DNA of 64,000 nucleotides from Burkholderia ambifaria (GCF_001443045.1 NZ_LKPJ01000014.1:161038-225037); one strand, 5' to 3'; shown: positions 27,684 through 36,285, counted from the first letter of the stretch. Translations and numbers: made by a program. The notes: generated from the letters alone by a model not told the origin.

Positions 27684-27866
27684 TCAGATCGCCGTGGCCA
27701 GGTCGCTTGCAATCGTGTTGAAGACGTCCTTGAGGTCGCCCCCGACCAACGTCAGCGCCGCGACGAGCCCAACTGCGATCAGCGCAGCGATCAGGCCGTA
27801 TTCGATGGCCGTCACGCCTTGCTCGTCTTGAACGAAACCACGGATCTTCTGGATGAACGTGAACAT
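27684..27866 (-). CDS. flp: Major Flp pilin
   Basis: A 60-residue Flp pilin: short leader ending DEQG, cleavage before VTAIEYGLIA (Glu-Tyr at +5/+6), one transmembrane helix and a short polar tail. AAAGGAGAATAGCC is a strong ribosome site. As first gene of the leftward locus with a long intergenic region behind it, it is likely the most highly expressed gene. The 167-bp gap to flp2 leaves room for a processing site or attenuator between pilin and machinery genes. Confidence 0.93.
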   Translation of the reverse strand: MFTFIQKIRGFVQDEQGVTAIEYGLIAALIAVGLVAALTLVGGDLKDVFNTIASDLATAI

Positions 27867-28905
27867 GGCTATTCTCCTTTCGCACTACTATTAAATTCCC
27901 GTTGTCGGGGATCGACGCCGGGAGCGGCTACTACAGGCACAACAAAATGAATTCGAGTGCGGCGCTCAGCGACACGCACGGCAGGTTGCGAGCCTGTCCG
28001 GGCGAACGTATGTGGGTGAGCTGGTGCGTGCGATACGCATGCGCGCTCCGATCGGCGAGACGTCGCGATCGAGCGGAACGGAATGGTTTCCGTCCGGCGC
28101 ATGGGTTCGGATTGAACGGCTGACGCGAGTGCGTCGATACTGCTGCAGATTCTCGTCGCGGCGTGCAAGCCGCGGTGTGCTCTGGTCTTTCATTTTTATT
28201 CCCCAAATGCTGTCATGTGATTCTTATTGCGCGGACGATGCCGTCGCCTAATTCGATCGGTCGACGTTACTTGCGGCTTTCAAGGCCTGGGCGGCGTATT
28301 CCCCGACGCGCCCTCGATCCGTTGCTTTCCGCAGGTGATTCAGTCCGGTTTTGTCAGTCTGTTGCGTCAACCGGTCGTTCATCACGTCGTCGACAGTCGT
28401 GCGGACCATGTCGCAAAGAGCAGGCCAGCCATGACGAAATCCCGATGCAGCAAGGGTTTCGGCGTTTCACCGAGAGGCCGGCTCCCGGCGCGATGCCCGA
28501 AATGTTTCAAATTTGATATATGTACGCCGGCCAGCCAACGAGCCCGCCCCAGCGCCGCCGCACTGCGCAAGGGCCGCAAAAAATTTTCTCGGGATTTTCC
28601 CGAATCCGCGAAGTCATGTGCCGGACGCGGATTCCGGGCGATGCCGGACCGGCCGAAAACGCAGAATGTTTCAAGCGAGAAACATCATTTGCGCCGTCCC
28701 GGTTTTCTCAGACGTGAAAACCCGGTTTTCGGCCATTTCGCTGCCGATTCGATATCGCGCGATTCAGCCCGTGGTTTGCGTCACGCGATTTTTTCTCCAA
28801 CAATGCATTCACCGGACAGCGCCATCGAATGCGATTCGATCCGGATACACGACAACACAAAAGGGCTGCGGCAGATCACGTGGCCTTCACTGCAGACGGG
28901 GCATC
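27867..28905. other. Long divergent intergenic region between flp and the glycosyltransferase cluster
   Basis: About 1.04 kb without a supported gene, with AT-rich stretches near 28180-28260 and 28570-28820. It must hold the leftward flp promoter and the rightward glycosyltransferase promoter, but no clear consensus could be assigned. A small stem (TCGGGA at 28589-28594, TCCCGA at 28598-28603) followed on the minus strand by an AAAATTTTTT-like tract resembles an intrinsic terminator pointing left, though no gene ends there. Open frames across the region have no ribosome site. Confidence 0.45.
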
Positions 28906-30144
28906 ATGTACACAGCCAATCGTGGGACGCGCTATTGCGCCAAACGCTGTGCTCAATGGCTGACGGCCGACAGGATCATTCCGTATAGCTGCATCATGCT
29001 GATGCTTTGCGCGGCATTCGTGACCGCCTGGTTCGTCATATCGGATGCCTTTACGTCGAAGTCCATTGCGCACCCAGGCATCGATTTCTCCGTCTTCTGG
29101 ACCGCATCGCATCTCGTACTGCACGGCCATGCCGCAGCGGTCTACGATCCGGCTTTCTTCTCCAATGCCGAGGTAGCACGGTTCGGTGCCGCTCTGGGAC
29201 ACCAATCGCTGCCCTGGCTTTATCCGCCGACGATGTTGCTGTTCGTCGCGCCGGTTTCCCTCGTGCCTTTCCTGCCCGCGTATTTCATCTTTTTTGCGGG
29301 CAGTCTTTTATGCTATGCGTATGCGATCCAGCACCTGTCGGGATTGCGCACGCACCTGCCCGTTCCGCGCGCCGCCGCGCTCGTCGTGCTCGCTTACTCG
29401 GCCGTGTGTGCATGCCTGCTGTACGGGCAAAACGGCCTCCTGACCGCCGGCATCGCCGCACTCGCACTGCATCTGCTCGGTCGACGCCCGATCGTCGCCG
29501 GCATGCTGATCGGCCTCCTCGCCATCAAGCCACAGATGGCGATGGTGTTTCCATTCGTGCTGATCGCAACGCGGTCGTGGCGAACCTTCGCGTCGGCAGC
29601 GATCACGACCACACTGTTTACCGCGGCCGGCATTGCGTTGGCTGGCGTCGGCTCGTTGAACGGCCTAGCTCATGCGCTCTCGACGGTGCGCAGCCTGCAT
29701 TTCGCCCTTCCCGCCTACTGGTTTGTTTCGCCCACGCCATTCGCCGCGCTGCGGCTCGCGGGGGCGTCGATTGCCGTCGCGCTCGCCGCACAAGCCGTCA
29801 TTGGGCTGCTCGCGATCGCCGCCGCAATTGACGTCTGGCGCCGCACGCAGGACATGCGGCTTCGCGGTGCGGTTCTGGCAATCGCCACGCTACTGACGAC
29901 CCCGTATCTGTGGCAATACGAGTTGCCGTGGCTCGGCATCGCGATCTTCTGCCTGATCGCCCACGGACTCGACGAAGGCTGGCTGCCCGGCGACCAGATC
30001 GTGATCGTGCTCGCGTGGCTGCTGCCGGTGTTCGAATTGTTCAACCGGATCATGGCGCTTCCGCAGATCGGCCCGGTCGTGGTGCTCGCGATGCTGTTCA
30101 TCACCGTGCGTCGTGCGACGCTCGCATCCCGGAGCCTGCAATGA
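28906..30144 (+). CDS. GT87/DUF2029 family membrane glycosyltransferase
   Basis: A 412-residue polytopic membrane protein of the GT87 (DUF2029) family, whose characterised members are polyprenyl-phosphate-mannose-dependent mannosyltransferases of actinobacteria. It shows about ten hydrophobic segments, an acidic residue in the first periplasmic loop (HPGIDFSVFWTAS), the LPWLYPPTMLLFV segment and LIGLLAIKPQMAM, both typical. ATG 28906 (MYTANRGT) has only a weak ribosome site (GACGGGG). The stop overlaps the start of the next paralogue (ATGA). It probably transfers a sugar from a lipid carrier on the periplasmic face; donor and acceptor are unknown. Confidence 0.8.
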   Translation: MYTANRGTRYCAKRCAQWLTADRIIPYSCIMLMLCAAFVTAWFVISDAFTSKSIAHPGIDFSVFWTASHLVLHGHAAAVYDPAFFSNAEVARFGAALGHQSLPWLYPPTMLLFVAPVSLVPFLPAYFIFFAGSLLCYAYAIQHLSGLRTHLPVPRAAALVVLAYSAVCACLLYGQNGLLTAGIAALALHLLGRRPIVAGMLIGLLAIKPQMAMVFPFVLIATRSWRTFASAAITTTLFTAAGIALAGVGSLNGLAHALSTVRSLHFALPAYWFVSPTPFAALRLAGASIAVALAAQAVIGLLAIAAAIDVWRRTQDMRLRGAVLAIATLLTTPYLWQYELPWLGIAIFCLIAHGLDEGWLPGDQIVIVLAWLLPVFELFNRIMALPQIGPVVVLAMLFITVRRATLASRSLQ

Positions 30145-31520
30145 AGACGCCCCGCACCGTTCTGCACGTCGAATCCGCCACCAACGCCCATCCAGAGCTG
30201 CCGATCGCCGGCCCGCGCCGTTTCCCGCACTGGCTCAATCGCGATCGCGTGCTCCTCTACGCCGCAGCGGTGCTGCTGACCGAGCTGCTGTTCATCTGCG
30301 TCTACCTCGCTCGCATCCATTGGTCCCACACGTCCGTACCCGAACCGATGTCGCAGGATATGGCAGCGATCTGGAGCGCAGCCCGCCTCGCCGCACACGG
30401 GCACGCAGTCGACGCATGGAACTTCCCCGCGCTGTTCGTGGGCGAGAAGCTCGCCATTCCGACGATGAACGCCTCGAACGGCGTACTGCTGTGGCTCTAC
30501 CCGCCCACCATGCTGCTGTTCGTGCTGCCGCTCGGCTGGCTGCCGTACCTGCTCGCACTCGTGCTGTGGCTCGGCGTCACCTACCTGCTGTTCGCGGCAA
30601 CCATCCGCGCGACCGTGCAGCGCGACGCCGCGCTGCTTTGCGCGCTCGCGTTCCCGGGTGCGTTTCTCACCGTGATCATCGGACAGACGAGCCTCTTCAC
30701 CGCGACGCTCGCCGGCGTCGGGCTGCTGACGCTGAATCGCCGCCCCGTCATCGCCGGCATCTGCTTCGGCTTGCTGACGATGAAGCCGCAGATGGCGATC
30801 CTGTTCCCGCTCGCGCTGCTGTGCGCCGGACAATGGCGCGCACTGGCCGCATGGGCCGCGACGATCGCCGGTGGCGTCGCACTGACGACGCTCGCGTTCG
30901 GCATCGGTTCGTGGATCGCATTCGTGCACGGGATCAACGATGCGTACCAGATCGTCGGCACCGGGCACGTCAAGCTCGCGCGCATGCCGACCGTGTTCGC
31001 ACTCGCGACCCTCGCCGGCTGGCCCGCCTACATCGCGCGCGCGCTGCAGCTGCTGTCGGCCGCGACCGCCGCGATCGTCGTCGTGTATGCATGGCGCGGC
31101 GCGTGTTCGTACGCGCTGCGCGCGGCAACCCTCGCCTGCGCATGCCTGATCGTCAGCCCCTACCTGTACGACTACGACCTGACCTGGTACGGGCTCGTGA
31201 TCGCGTGGTACGCGCGCTATGCGTGGACGCACGGCTGGCGGCGCTTCGATCGCGAGTGGCTGCTGACGATATGGGTGATGCCGCTCGCCGGCCTCGTGCT
31301 GGTGCCGCATCTGTCGTTCCAGTTCATGCCGCTCGTCACGCTGGCGTCGCTCGCGCTGCTCGTCAGCCGGATTGCACAGGAAAGGCACGACGTGCCGTCG
31401 ATGCCCGACGCGCGTGACAACTCCACCGAAACCGGCTTCACGCATCCGGCCCGCTCACACCACCGCCCGGCGCACGGACTGCGCCGCATCGGCCGCCCGA
31501 CCTTCGGCATCGGCCGCTGA
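30141..31520 (+). CDS. Second GT87/DUF2029 family membrane glycosyltransferase
   Basis: A 459-residue paralogue of the preceding protein sharing its landmarks: PMSQDMAAIWSAARL (acidic residue in the first loop), LLWLYPPTMLLFVLPLGWLPY, and FGLLTMKPQMAILFP. About ten membrane segments are visible, with a hydrophilic C-terminal tail of roughly 45 residues. GGAGCC precedes its ATG, which overlaps the upstream stop. Tandem duplication followed by divergence is the simplest origin. It is followed 24 bp later by a GtrB-like transferase, so the four genes are probably one operon for glycosylating an envelope component. Confidence 0.8.
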   Translation: MKTPRTVLHVESATNAHPELPIAGPRRFPHWLNRDRVLLYAAAVLLTELLFICVYLARIHWSHTSVPEPMSQDMAAIWSAARLAAHGHAVDAWNFPALFVGEKLAIPTMNASNGVLLWLYPPTMLLFVLPLGWLPYLLALVLWLGVTYLLFAATIRATVQRDAALLCALAFPGAFLTVIIGQTSLFTATLAGVGLLTLNRRPVIAGICFGLLTMKPQMAILFPLALLCAGQWRALAAWAATIAGGVALTTLAFGIGSWIAFVHGINDAYQIVGTGHVKLARMPTVFALATLAGWPAYIARALQLLSAATAAIVVVYAWRGACSYALRAATLACACLIVSPYLYDYDLTWYGLVIAWYARYAWTHGWRRFDREWLLTIWVMPLAGLVLVPHLSFQFMPLVTLASLALLVSRIAQERHDVPSMPDARDNSTETGFTHPARSHHRPAHGLRRIGRPTFGIGR

Positions 31521-31544
31521 TACGTCGCTACAGGGGAACCCATC

Positions 31545-32588
31545 ATGCGCGAACCACTCCACACGCCGCTCGTCTCGCTGGTCGTGCCGTTCTACAACGA
31601 AGGCGAAGCCGTCGAGCGCTTCTTCGACGTCGTGATTCCGCTGATGGCCGATCTTGACGCGATCCGCTTCGAGATCGTCTGTATCAACGACGGCAGCCGC
31701 GACGACACGCTCGACCGGCTGATCCGGATCAGCATGACCGACCGCCGCGTGCGCGTCATCGATCTCACGCGCAATTTCGGCAAGGAAGCGGCGCTGACGG
31801 CCGGCCTCGACGAAGCCGCCGGCGACGCGGTGATCCCGCTCGATGCCGACCTGCAGGATCCGCCGAGCCTGATTCCGGTGATGCTCGAGCACTGGCGCGA
31901 CGGTGCGGAAGTCGTCGCCGCGAAGCGCAGCAGCCGCGCGTGCGATTCGTTCGCGAAGCGCACCGCCGCCGCGATCTACTACCGCGTGCACAACCTGCTT
32001 TCCGACGTCAAGCTGCCGGAGAACGTCGGCGACTTCCGGCTGATGGACCGCAGGGTCGTGAATGCGCTGCGCAGCCTGCCCGAGCGGCATCGCTTCATGA
32101 AAGGGCTGTTCGCATGGGTCGGCTACCGGACCGTCATCATCGAGTACCAGCGCGATGCGCGCAGCGCCGGGCACTCGAAGTTCTCCGGGTGGAAGCTGTG
32201 GAACTTCGCGCTCGAAGGAATCACGAGCTTCAGTACCGTGCCGCTGCGCAGCTGGACCTACATCGGCGTCGGCATCGCCGCGCTCGCGTTCCTGTACGGT
32301 TCGTTCATCGTGGGCCGCACGCTGCTGTTCGGCAACCCGGTGCTCGGCTACTCGTCGCTGCTGTCGGTCATGCTGTTCATCGGCGGGATCGAGCTCGTCG
32401 GCATCGGCGTGGTCGGCGAGTACATCGGGCGCATCTACGACGAGTCGAAGCAACGACCCGTCTATCTGATTCGCCGCCGCTACCAGGCGCACGGCAAGGT
32501 GATCGAGTTGCCGGTCGCGCGCGATGCACGACGCACGGCCGCACGCCGCCGCGTCCAGCCGGCCCGCGTGCGGGTCGGCGCGCGCTGA
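31545..32588 (+). CDS. GtrB-like polyprenyl-phosphate glycosyltransferase (GT2)
   Basis: A 347-residue GT2 enzyme of the DPM1/GtrB type, which loads a sugar from UDP-glucose or a similar donor onto undecaprenyl phosphate at the cytosolic face. The catalytic domain has VSLVVPFYNEG, CINDGSRDD (nucleotide-binding Asp) and the DxD-type LDADLQDPP; FGKEAALTAG is also typical. Two C-terminal helices (about 235-255 and 265-295) anchor it, and the tail is basic. A GtrA flippase candidate follows 15 bp later, so the lipid-linked sugar could be flipped and used by the two GT87 proteins upstream. Confidence 0.9.
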   Translation: MREPLHTPLVSLVVPFYNEGEAVERFFDVVIPLMADLDAIRFEIVCINDGSRDDTLDRLIRISMTDRRVRVIDLTRNFGKEAALTAGLDEAAGDAVIPLDADLQDPPSLIPVMLEHWRDGAEVVAAKRSSRACDSFAKRTAAAIYYRVHNLLSDVKLPENVGDFRLMDRRVVNALRSLPERHRFMKGLFAWVGYRTVIIEYQRDARSAGHSKFSGWKLWNFALEGITSFSTVPLRSWTYIGVGIAALAFLYGSFIVGRTLLFGNPVLGYSSLLSVMLFIGGIELVGIGVVGEYIGRIYDESKQRPVYLIRRRYQAHGKVIELPVARDARRTAARRRVQPARVRVGAR

Positions 32589-32603
32589 CCGGCGGAGCCG
32601 GCG

Positions 32604-32987
32604 ATGTTCGAAATGCTCTATGCGGAACGCGTGCGGCTGGCGCGCTTCGGTCTGTCCGGACTCTGCTCGACCGCGCTGCACGTGCTGGTCGCCTCCGCGA
32701 TGTACGCGCTGTTCGATGCAACGCAGGTGATCGCGAACGCCGTCGCATTCGTCTGCGCGACGGCGTTCTCGTATCTCGCGAATACGCTGTGGAGCTTCTC
32801 GGCGAGCGTACATTCGCGCAACCTGCTGCGTTATCTGACCGTCGCGCTGGCCGGCTTCGCCGAAACGATGCTGCTCGCGCACGCCGCGGAACTGCTCGAC
32901 GTGCCGCGCGGCTGGGCCATCGTCGCGATCGCGCTGCTGATCCCGCCGACGATGTTCGTGCTGCACCGGTTGTGGACGTATCGGTGA
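32604..32987 (+). CDS. GtrA family membrane protein (putative lipid-sugar flippase)
   Basis: A 127-residue GtrA/DPMS-like protein with four predicted helices, starting RLARFGLSGLCSTALHVLV and ending PPTMFVLHRLWTYR, both family hallmarks (the second containing the conserved F-x-x-x-R-x-W-x-F-like ending). GtrA proteins are thought to flip undecaprenyl-phosphate-linked sugars. GGCGGAGCCGGCG gives the ribosome site. It closes the glycosyltransferase operon. Confidence 0.88.
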   Translation: MFEMLYAERVRLARFGLSGLCSTALHVLVASAMYALFDATQVIANAVAFVCATAFSYLANTLWSFSASVHSRNLLRYLTVALAGFAETMLLAHAAELLDVPRGWAIVAIALLIPPTMFVLHRLWTYR

Positions 32988-33045
32988 AGCCTGCGGCGCC
33001 GACAGCCGCAATATCCAACGTCTGATCAGAAATCCGAATCCTGAC

Positions 33046-33216
33046 TTACGGATCGATCATGGTCGCACACGCGTCCATCGGCGCCGCGGCCACGTGCCCC
33101 ACGACCGGCACGATCTTGATCCCCGCAGACGCGATGCGACACGGTGCCGCAGCGAGGCCGCATCCGCCAAGCGCGATACAGCCAGCAATACAAACAGCTC
33201 GGACGAACCACTTCAT
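33046..33216 (-). CDS. DUF6726-type small lipoprotein
   Basis: A 56-residue protein recognised by reading the minus strand directly. It begins MKWFVRAVCIAG, has the lipobox LGGC at Cys19 and continues with the conserved core LAAAPCRIASAGIKIVPVVG, then HVAAAPMDACATMIDP. This matches the small DUF6726 family I recall from Burkholderia. AGGAGG sits 4-9 nt before the ATG, a near-perfect ribosome site. It would be an outer- or inner-membrane-anchored periplasmic peptide of unknown function. It is divergent from the 33286 palindrome and therefore may share the TetR-type control. An overlapping frame ending at 33026 is a shadow. Confidence 0.82.
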   Translation of the reverse strand: MKWFVRAVCIAGCIALGGCGLAAAPCRIASAGIKIVPVVGHVAAAPMDACATMIDP

Positions 33217-33285
33217 ATCAACCTCCTGGTAACGATCAACACCTCTTCCGAACAGTCCTGACTTGCAGGACCTGCGCCCGGAAGA

Positions 33286-33331
33286 TCATGCTAACATACA
33301 AACCGTCTAGACGGTTTGTATGTTAGCATGA
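33286..33331. promoter_or_regulatory. 46-bp perfect palindrome with TetR-type operator core
   Basis: Every base pairs symmetrically about the point between 33308 and 33309. The core is AAACCGTCTAGACGGTTT. A near-identical core, AAACCGTCTACCCGGTTT, occurs at 35426-35443 upstream of the TetR gene. The palindrome is 70 bp upstream of the DUF6726 lipoprotein on one side and upstream of the rightward small genes on the other. It is most simply a high-affinity operator of the nearby TetR protein; a bidirectional hairpin is the alternative, but no gene ends here. Confidence 0.65.
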
Positions 33332-33507
33332 GTCGTATGTCGAATCCGTACATGCGACGACCCGCACTGCTCGATCGCTCAACGCGTAACGGATGTGCGG
33401 GAGCTCGATATGCCGTTGTCTCGGCGTCGACCAACGCTCACATGACGGTATCCATCGCGCGAGCGCAGCAGACCGTACTCCCTTCTGTCACTCATCGCAC
33501 AGCGACC

Positions 33508-33660
33508 ATGCGCCACCCAACCACACCCACCCCGAGCCGCGGATTTTCAATCGACACGCTGCTGTTGCTTGCAGCCCCGCTTGTTGCATCGCTCGTGAGC
33601 GTCCTCATCATCGTGACGGTATTTTCAACCGACGTTCCTTACTTGACGAACGGCTTCTAG
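33508..33660 (+). CDS. Possible small single-helix membrane protein
   Basis: A 50-residue frame (MRHPTTPTPSRG followed by a strongly hydrophobic helix LLLLAAPLVASLVSVLIIV) ends 11 bp before the DUF2059-like gene, which itself has no good ribosome site; translational coupling is possible. The frame is open back to 33316 with alternative starts that overlap the palindrome. No clear ribosome site precedes any start, so coding status is uncertain. Confidence 0.4.
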   Translation: MRHPTTPTPSRGFSIDTLLLLAAPLVASLVSVLIIVTVFSTDVPYLTNGF

Positions 33661-33671
33661 AACTGGCCCAG

Positions 33672-34148
33672 ATGAAAACTTCATACTTCGTGCCGATCGT
33701 GTCGTGCCTGGCAGCGACCGGTTTCATTTCGACGGCACATGCTCAGTTTCGCGGCCTCGACGATCTGAATCGATTCGGCGAGAAGCGCACCCTCTGCCGT
33801 CAAGCGCTCTGGTCGTCAGGCATGGAAGACGATATGGACCAGCGTATCCGCGACCTCGTCGGAAAATCGTACGACACCGCCGGTCGCAAGCGCAGACGGG
33901 CCGGATCGTCGGACGCCAGCACTTATCGCGAGATGATCGAAGACGCCGTCAACGATCTCAGGGATCCGGTACTCAAGCAGTTGACGGATAGCTGCGCAAG
34001 GAATTTCACGGTAGGCGAACTCCGTGGCGTCAACGATTTCTATACGAGTTCGGCTGGACAGGCATGGCTTCGCAAAGGTCGAACCACCATCATGCCGGAG
34101 ATGGACAGAGCGATCTCCGGCATTCAACCCCGGATCAATGAAAACTGA
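33672..34148 (+). CDS. DUF2059-like secreted protein
   Basis: A 158-residue protein with a signal peptide (FVPIVSCLAATGFISTAHAQ, cleavage after AHA). The C-terminal third, ELRGVNDFYTSSAGQAWL, matches the DUF2059 pattern of a helix carrying FYxSxxGQ. The middle contains many charged residues. Function of the family is unknown. The ribosome site is weak. A perfect 8-bp hairpin follows the stop. It is probably expressed from the region of the 33286 palindrome. Confidence 0.7.
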   Translation: MKTSYFVPIVSCLAATGFISTAHAQFRGLDDLNRFGEKRTLCRQALWSSGMEDDMDQRIRDLVGKSYDTAGRKRRRAGSSDASTYREMIEDAVNDLRDPVLKQLTDSCARNFTVGELRGVNDFYTSSAGQAWLRKGRTTIMPEMDRAISGIQPRINEN

Positions 34149-34151
34149 GGA

Positions 34152-34170
34152 AGCGTCGTTGCACGACGCT
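34152..34170 (+). terminator. Stem-loop after the DUF2059-like gene
   Basis: AGCGTCGT (34152-34159) and ACGACGCT (34163-34170) form a perfect 8-bp stem with a 3-nt loop, four bases after the stop codon. Only a short T pair follows. Confidence 0.5.
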
Positions 34171-34361
34171 CGTGTTACCGGCGGGCGTCCATGCCCGCTG
34201 GAAGGCACTTCGCCGGCGGTTCCGCAGGTCGCCGTGCAGGTGCCCATTCGGGCGACGACACGCGTCTTTTGCCAACGCTCGTTGCTGCGCGACAATCGAA
34301 CGATCGATACGGCTCCGGCGGGCTCACTGAGTCGCCTGCAGCCGACATGGCCCGCGCGCGG

Positions 34362-34580
34362 TCATCGAGACAGGTCCTGGATGTCGGTCTGGAAGCCCAG
34401 CACGAGTGTCAGATAAAAGAGCGACGCAAAAACGCCGGCCATCGTACCGAAAATGTCCCGTGCAAGCGCGCCTCGGATCACTTGAGCAGGAATCCCGATC
34501 GCCATATAGGCGACCAGGAACACGATCGAAACCATGAGCGGTGGTGGCGTGGTAAGAATGAGGCAGGCGATTTCGCGCAT
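34362..34580 (-). CDS. Small two-helix membrane protein
   Basis: A 72-residue protein with two strong hydrophobic segments (CLILTTPPPLMVSIVFLVAYMAIG and GTMAGVFASLFYLTLVLGF). GAGGAGCCGGGAAC precedes the ATG. No family was recognised. It lies 89 bp downstream of the DUF3313 lipoprotein gene in the same direction, so the two are probably co-transcribed under the operator at 35426-35443. Confidence 0.7.
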   Translation of the reverse strand: MREIACLILTTPPPLMVSIVFLVAYMAIGIPAQVIRGALARDIFGTMAGVFASLFYLTLVLGFQTDIQDLSR

Positions 34581-34669
34581 GTTCCCGGCTCCTCGTCAAT
34601 TTCGGTCAGCTCATCCTGGATGCCTCGACATCGACTCGCTGCTTCGTGGCGAGCGTGACATCGCTGCCG

Positions 34670-35332
34670 TCACCGAAGTTGGGCAACGAGCGCATCTGCA
34701 CCCTTGTCGATACCGGTCCGGGCAGCACTGAGCGAACCGAATGCAGCCGGCAGATTCATGGCGTTCGGGTATTGCTTCGTCACATAGGCGGTCAGCAGTT
34801 GACCGCTCGTGCTGTCATAGACTTCGACGGCGTACGAAACCGAACCGCTGAACGCCCCCTTGCCACCCCGAATTGCCTGCACGCCGTTATAAAGATTGCC
34901 GGCGATATCGAAGTGCATGGCTTGCCCGACAACCGCCGTGGTCTTCTCCGCGCCAGTCAGCGTGAGCCGTACGCGCAGTGTCGCAGGGGACGGCTTCGAC
35001 GCGAGCTGGAAGCGCTTGGCGAGTTTGTCGGCGAATACCTTCCCCATGTAATCGGCAAGCGCGCTCTTGTCCTCGGTCTTCAAGTCGCCGAACTGATTGT
35101 CCTGGCCGGCATACACGACGACCGGATCCACGATCACCAGCCGGTACTGCGACCATTCCACGCGTGCCGCATATCGGTACGGCACCTTGGCGGCGTCACC
35201 GCTGTGGTTCTGCGTCAGTTGCGGCGAGGAGGCAATGCCCGAATAGGCAACGGGTTGCACACCGGCGCATGCGGTCAACGTCAGCACCGTGACGCCGGAA
35301 AAAATGAAAGAGCCAAATTTGGGTGTGAGCAT
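34670..35332 (-). CDS. DUF3313 family lipoprotein
   Basis: A 220-residue lipoprotein: signal with FIFSGVTVLTLTAC (lipobox LTAC), then the DUF3313 domain (YRLVIVDPVVVYAGQDNQF, FADKLAKRFQLASKPSPATLRV, GSVSYAVEVYDSTSGQLL). Family function is unknown. The ATG at 35332 was chosen so the signal peptide is N-terminal; the frame is open for 47 more codons upstream. It is divergent from the TetR gene, and the AAACCG-type palindrome sits between them, about 95-110 bp upstream of this start, so it is a likely member of the TetR regulon. Confidence 0.85.
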   Translation of the reverse strand: MLTPKFGSFIFSGVTVLTLTACAGVQPVAYSGIASSPQLTQNHSGDAAKVPYRYAARVEWSQYRLVIVDPVVVYAGQDNQFGDLKTEDKSALADYMGKVFADKLAKRFQLASKPSPATLRVRLTLTGAEKTTAVVGQAMHFDIAGNLYNGVQAIRGGKGAFSGSVSYAVEVYDSTSGQLLTAYVTKQYPNAMNLPAAFGSLSAARTGIDKGADALVAQLR

Positions 35333-35425
35333 GTCGGATTCCGTGGAAGGCGCTCGGCCGGCGCCAGAGGTGAAATGGCGGAAGGGTTGACGCGAGGCAA
35401 GCGTAGCACCGCCCCTGCAACATGT

Positions 35426-35443
35426 AAACCGTCTACCCGGTTT
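35426..35443. promoter_or_regulatory. TetR-type operator between DUF3313 gene and tetR
   Basis: AAACCGTCTACCCGGTTT differs from the core of the 33286-33331 palindrome at only two central bases and is flanked by matching TTTGT on the right. It lies in the divergent promoter region of the regulator and the DUF3313 lipoprotein, which suits autoregulation. Confidence 0.6.
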
Positions 35444-35564
35444 GTTTTGTGAAAGTTCATCGCCAAGGTACAATGCCGGCTTGCGGCCGAACGCATCATC
35501 TCGAGCTCGCCTCGCCCTATCGCCCCATCACCGCGCACAAGCGCGACGCCATCGCGACGAACCA

Positions 35565-36146
35565 ATGGACAACCAGACCCGCTCGGAAATTTCCCGCAAG
35601 AAGGCCATCGATGCAGCACTCGGCATCCTCACACGCGACGGCGTCGGAGGCTTGACGTTTGACGCGCTCTCGCGTGAAAGCGGCATCAGCAAGGGGGGGT
35701 TGCTGCATCAGTTCCGTACCAAGCAGGGCGTGCTCGAGGCGCTGCTCGAATTCCAGCAGCAGCAATTCGAGCAGTTCGGGCGCGATTACCTCGTGAAGGA
35801 GGGGGCGTCGAAGGCCGAGCCGACGCTCGCGGCCCAGATCGCGATTTTTCGGGAAGCCATCAATCAACCGAACTCGGTCGCACGCGCGGTACTGGCGGCC
35901 ATCATCGAAAGCCCGGAACTGCTGGAGGGCCGAGACAACACCGATGCCGACAAGCTGAAAGCCATGGACAAGGAGTCCGGTGATTTCGAACTCTCGCTGC
36001 TGCGTTACTTCGCGGCGAGCGGCATTGCGTTCAACGTGCTGCTTGGTTTGACGCCACTGACCGGCGCCATGCGAAATCGACTGTTCGCCCGCCTGCTGGA
36101 TGAGGAAAGCTGGCAAGCCAGGACGGTCAAGCCGAAACGGAAGTGA
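35565..36146 (+). CDS. TetR family repressor
   Basis: A 193-residue TetR regulator. The N-terminal HTH is clear (IDAALGILTRDGVGGLTFDALSRESGISKGGLLHQF, residues about 14-50), followed by a C-terminal ligand-binding domain of the TetR_C_37-like type (AREINQPNSVARAV-like region, LLRYFAASGIAFNVLLGL). The ATG at 35565 (MDNQTRSE) starts just before the DNA-binding domain; longer in-frame extensions overlap the operator. It probably represses itself, the divergent DUF3313-membrane-protein pair and the genes flanking 33286. The effector is unknown. Confidence 0.88.
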   Translation: MDNQTRSEISRKKAIDAALGILTRDGVGGLTFDALSRESGISKGGLLHQFRTKQGVLEALLEFQQQQFEQFGRDYLVKEGASKAEPTLAAQIAIFREAINQPNSVARAVLAAIIESPELLEGRDNTDADKLKAMDKESGDFELSLLRYFAASGIAFNVLLGLTPLTGAMRNRLFARLLDEESWQARTVKPKRK

Positions 36147-36188
36147 TCGGTTGATCTGTTGCCGCTAACGCGCTTCCGCAAATTCGAC

Positions 36189-36204
36189 GGCCGGCACACC
36201 GGCC
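36189..36204 (+). terminator. Small stem-loop after tetR
   Basis: GGCCGG (36189-36194) pairs with CCGGCC (36199-36204) over a CACA loop, about 40 bases after the stop. No T tract follows. Confidence 0.35.
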
Positions 36205-36285
36205 TTCGCATGGCAGGCCTGACCTGCCCCCGCCGCATCCCCACGTCCGCGCCGCCGATCCCGCCGCCCCGTTCCGCTTCCGACC

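Noticed and set aside
28589..28603. Terminator-like hairpin with T tract on the minus strand
   Set aside because: No gene ends to its right on that strand, so a terminator role is unsupported; noted only within the intergenic entry.
28227..28904. Open plus-strand frames upstream of the first GT87 gene
   Set aside because: Low-complexity translation, no ribosome site; the GT87 family starts at 28906.
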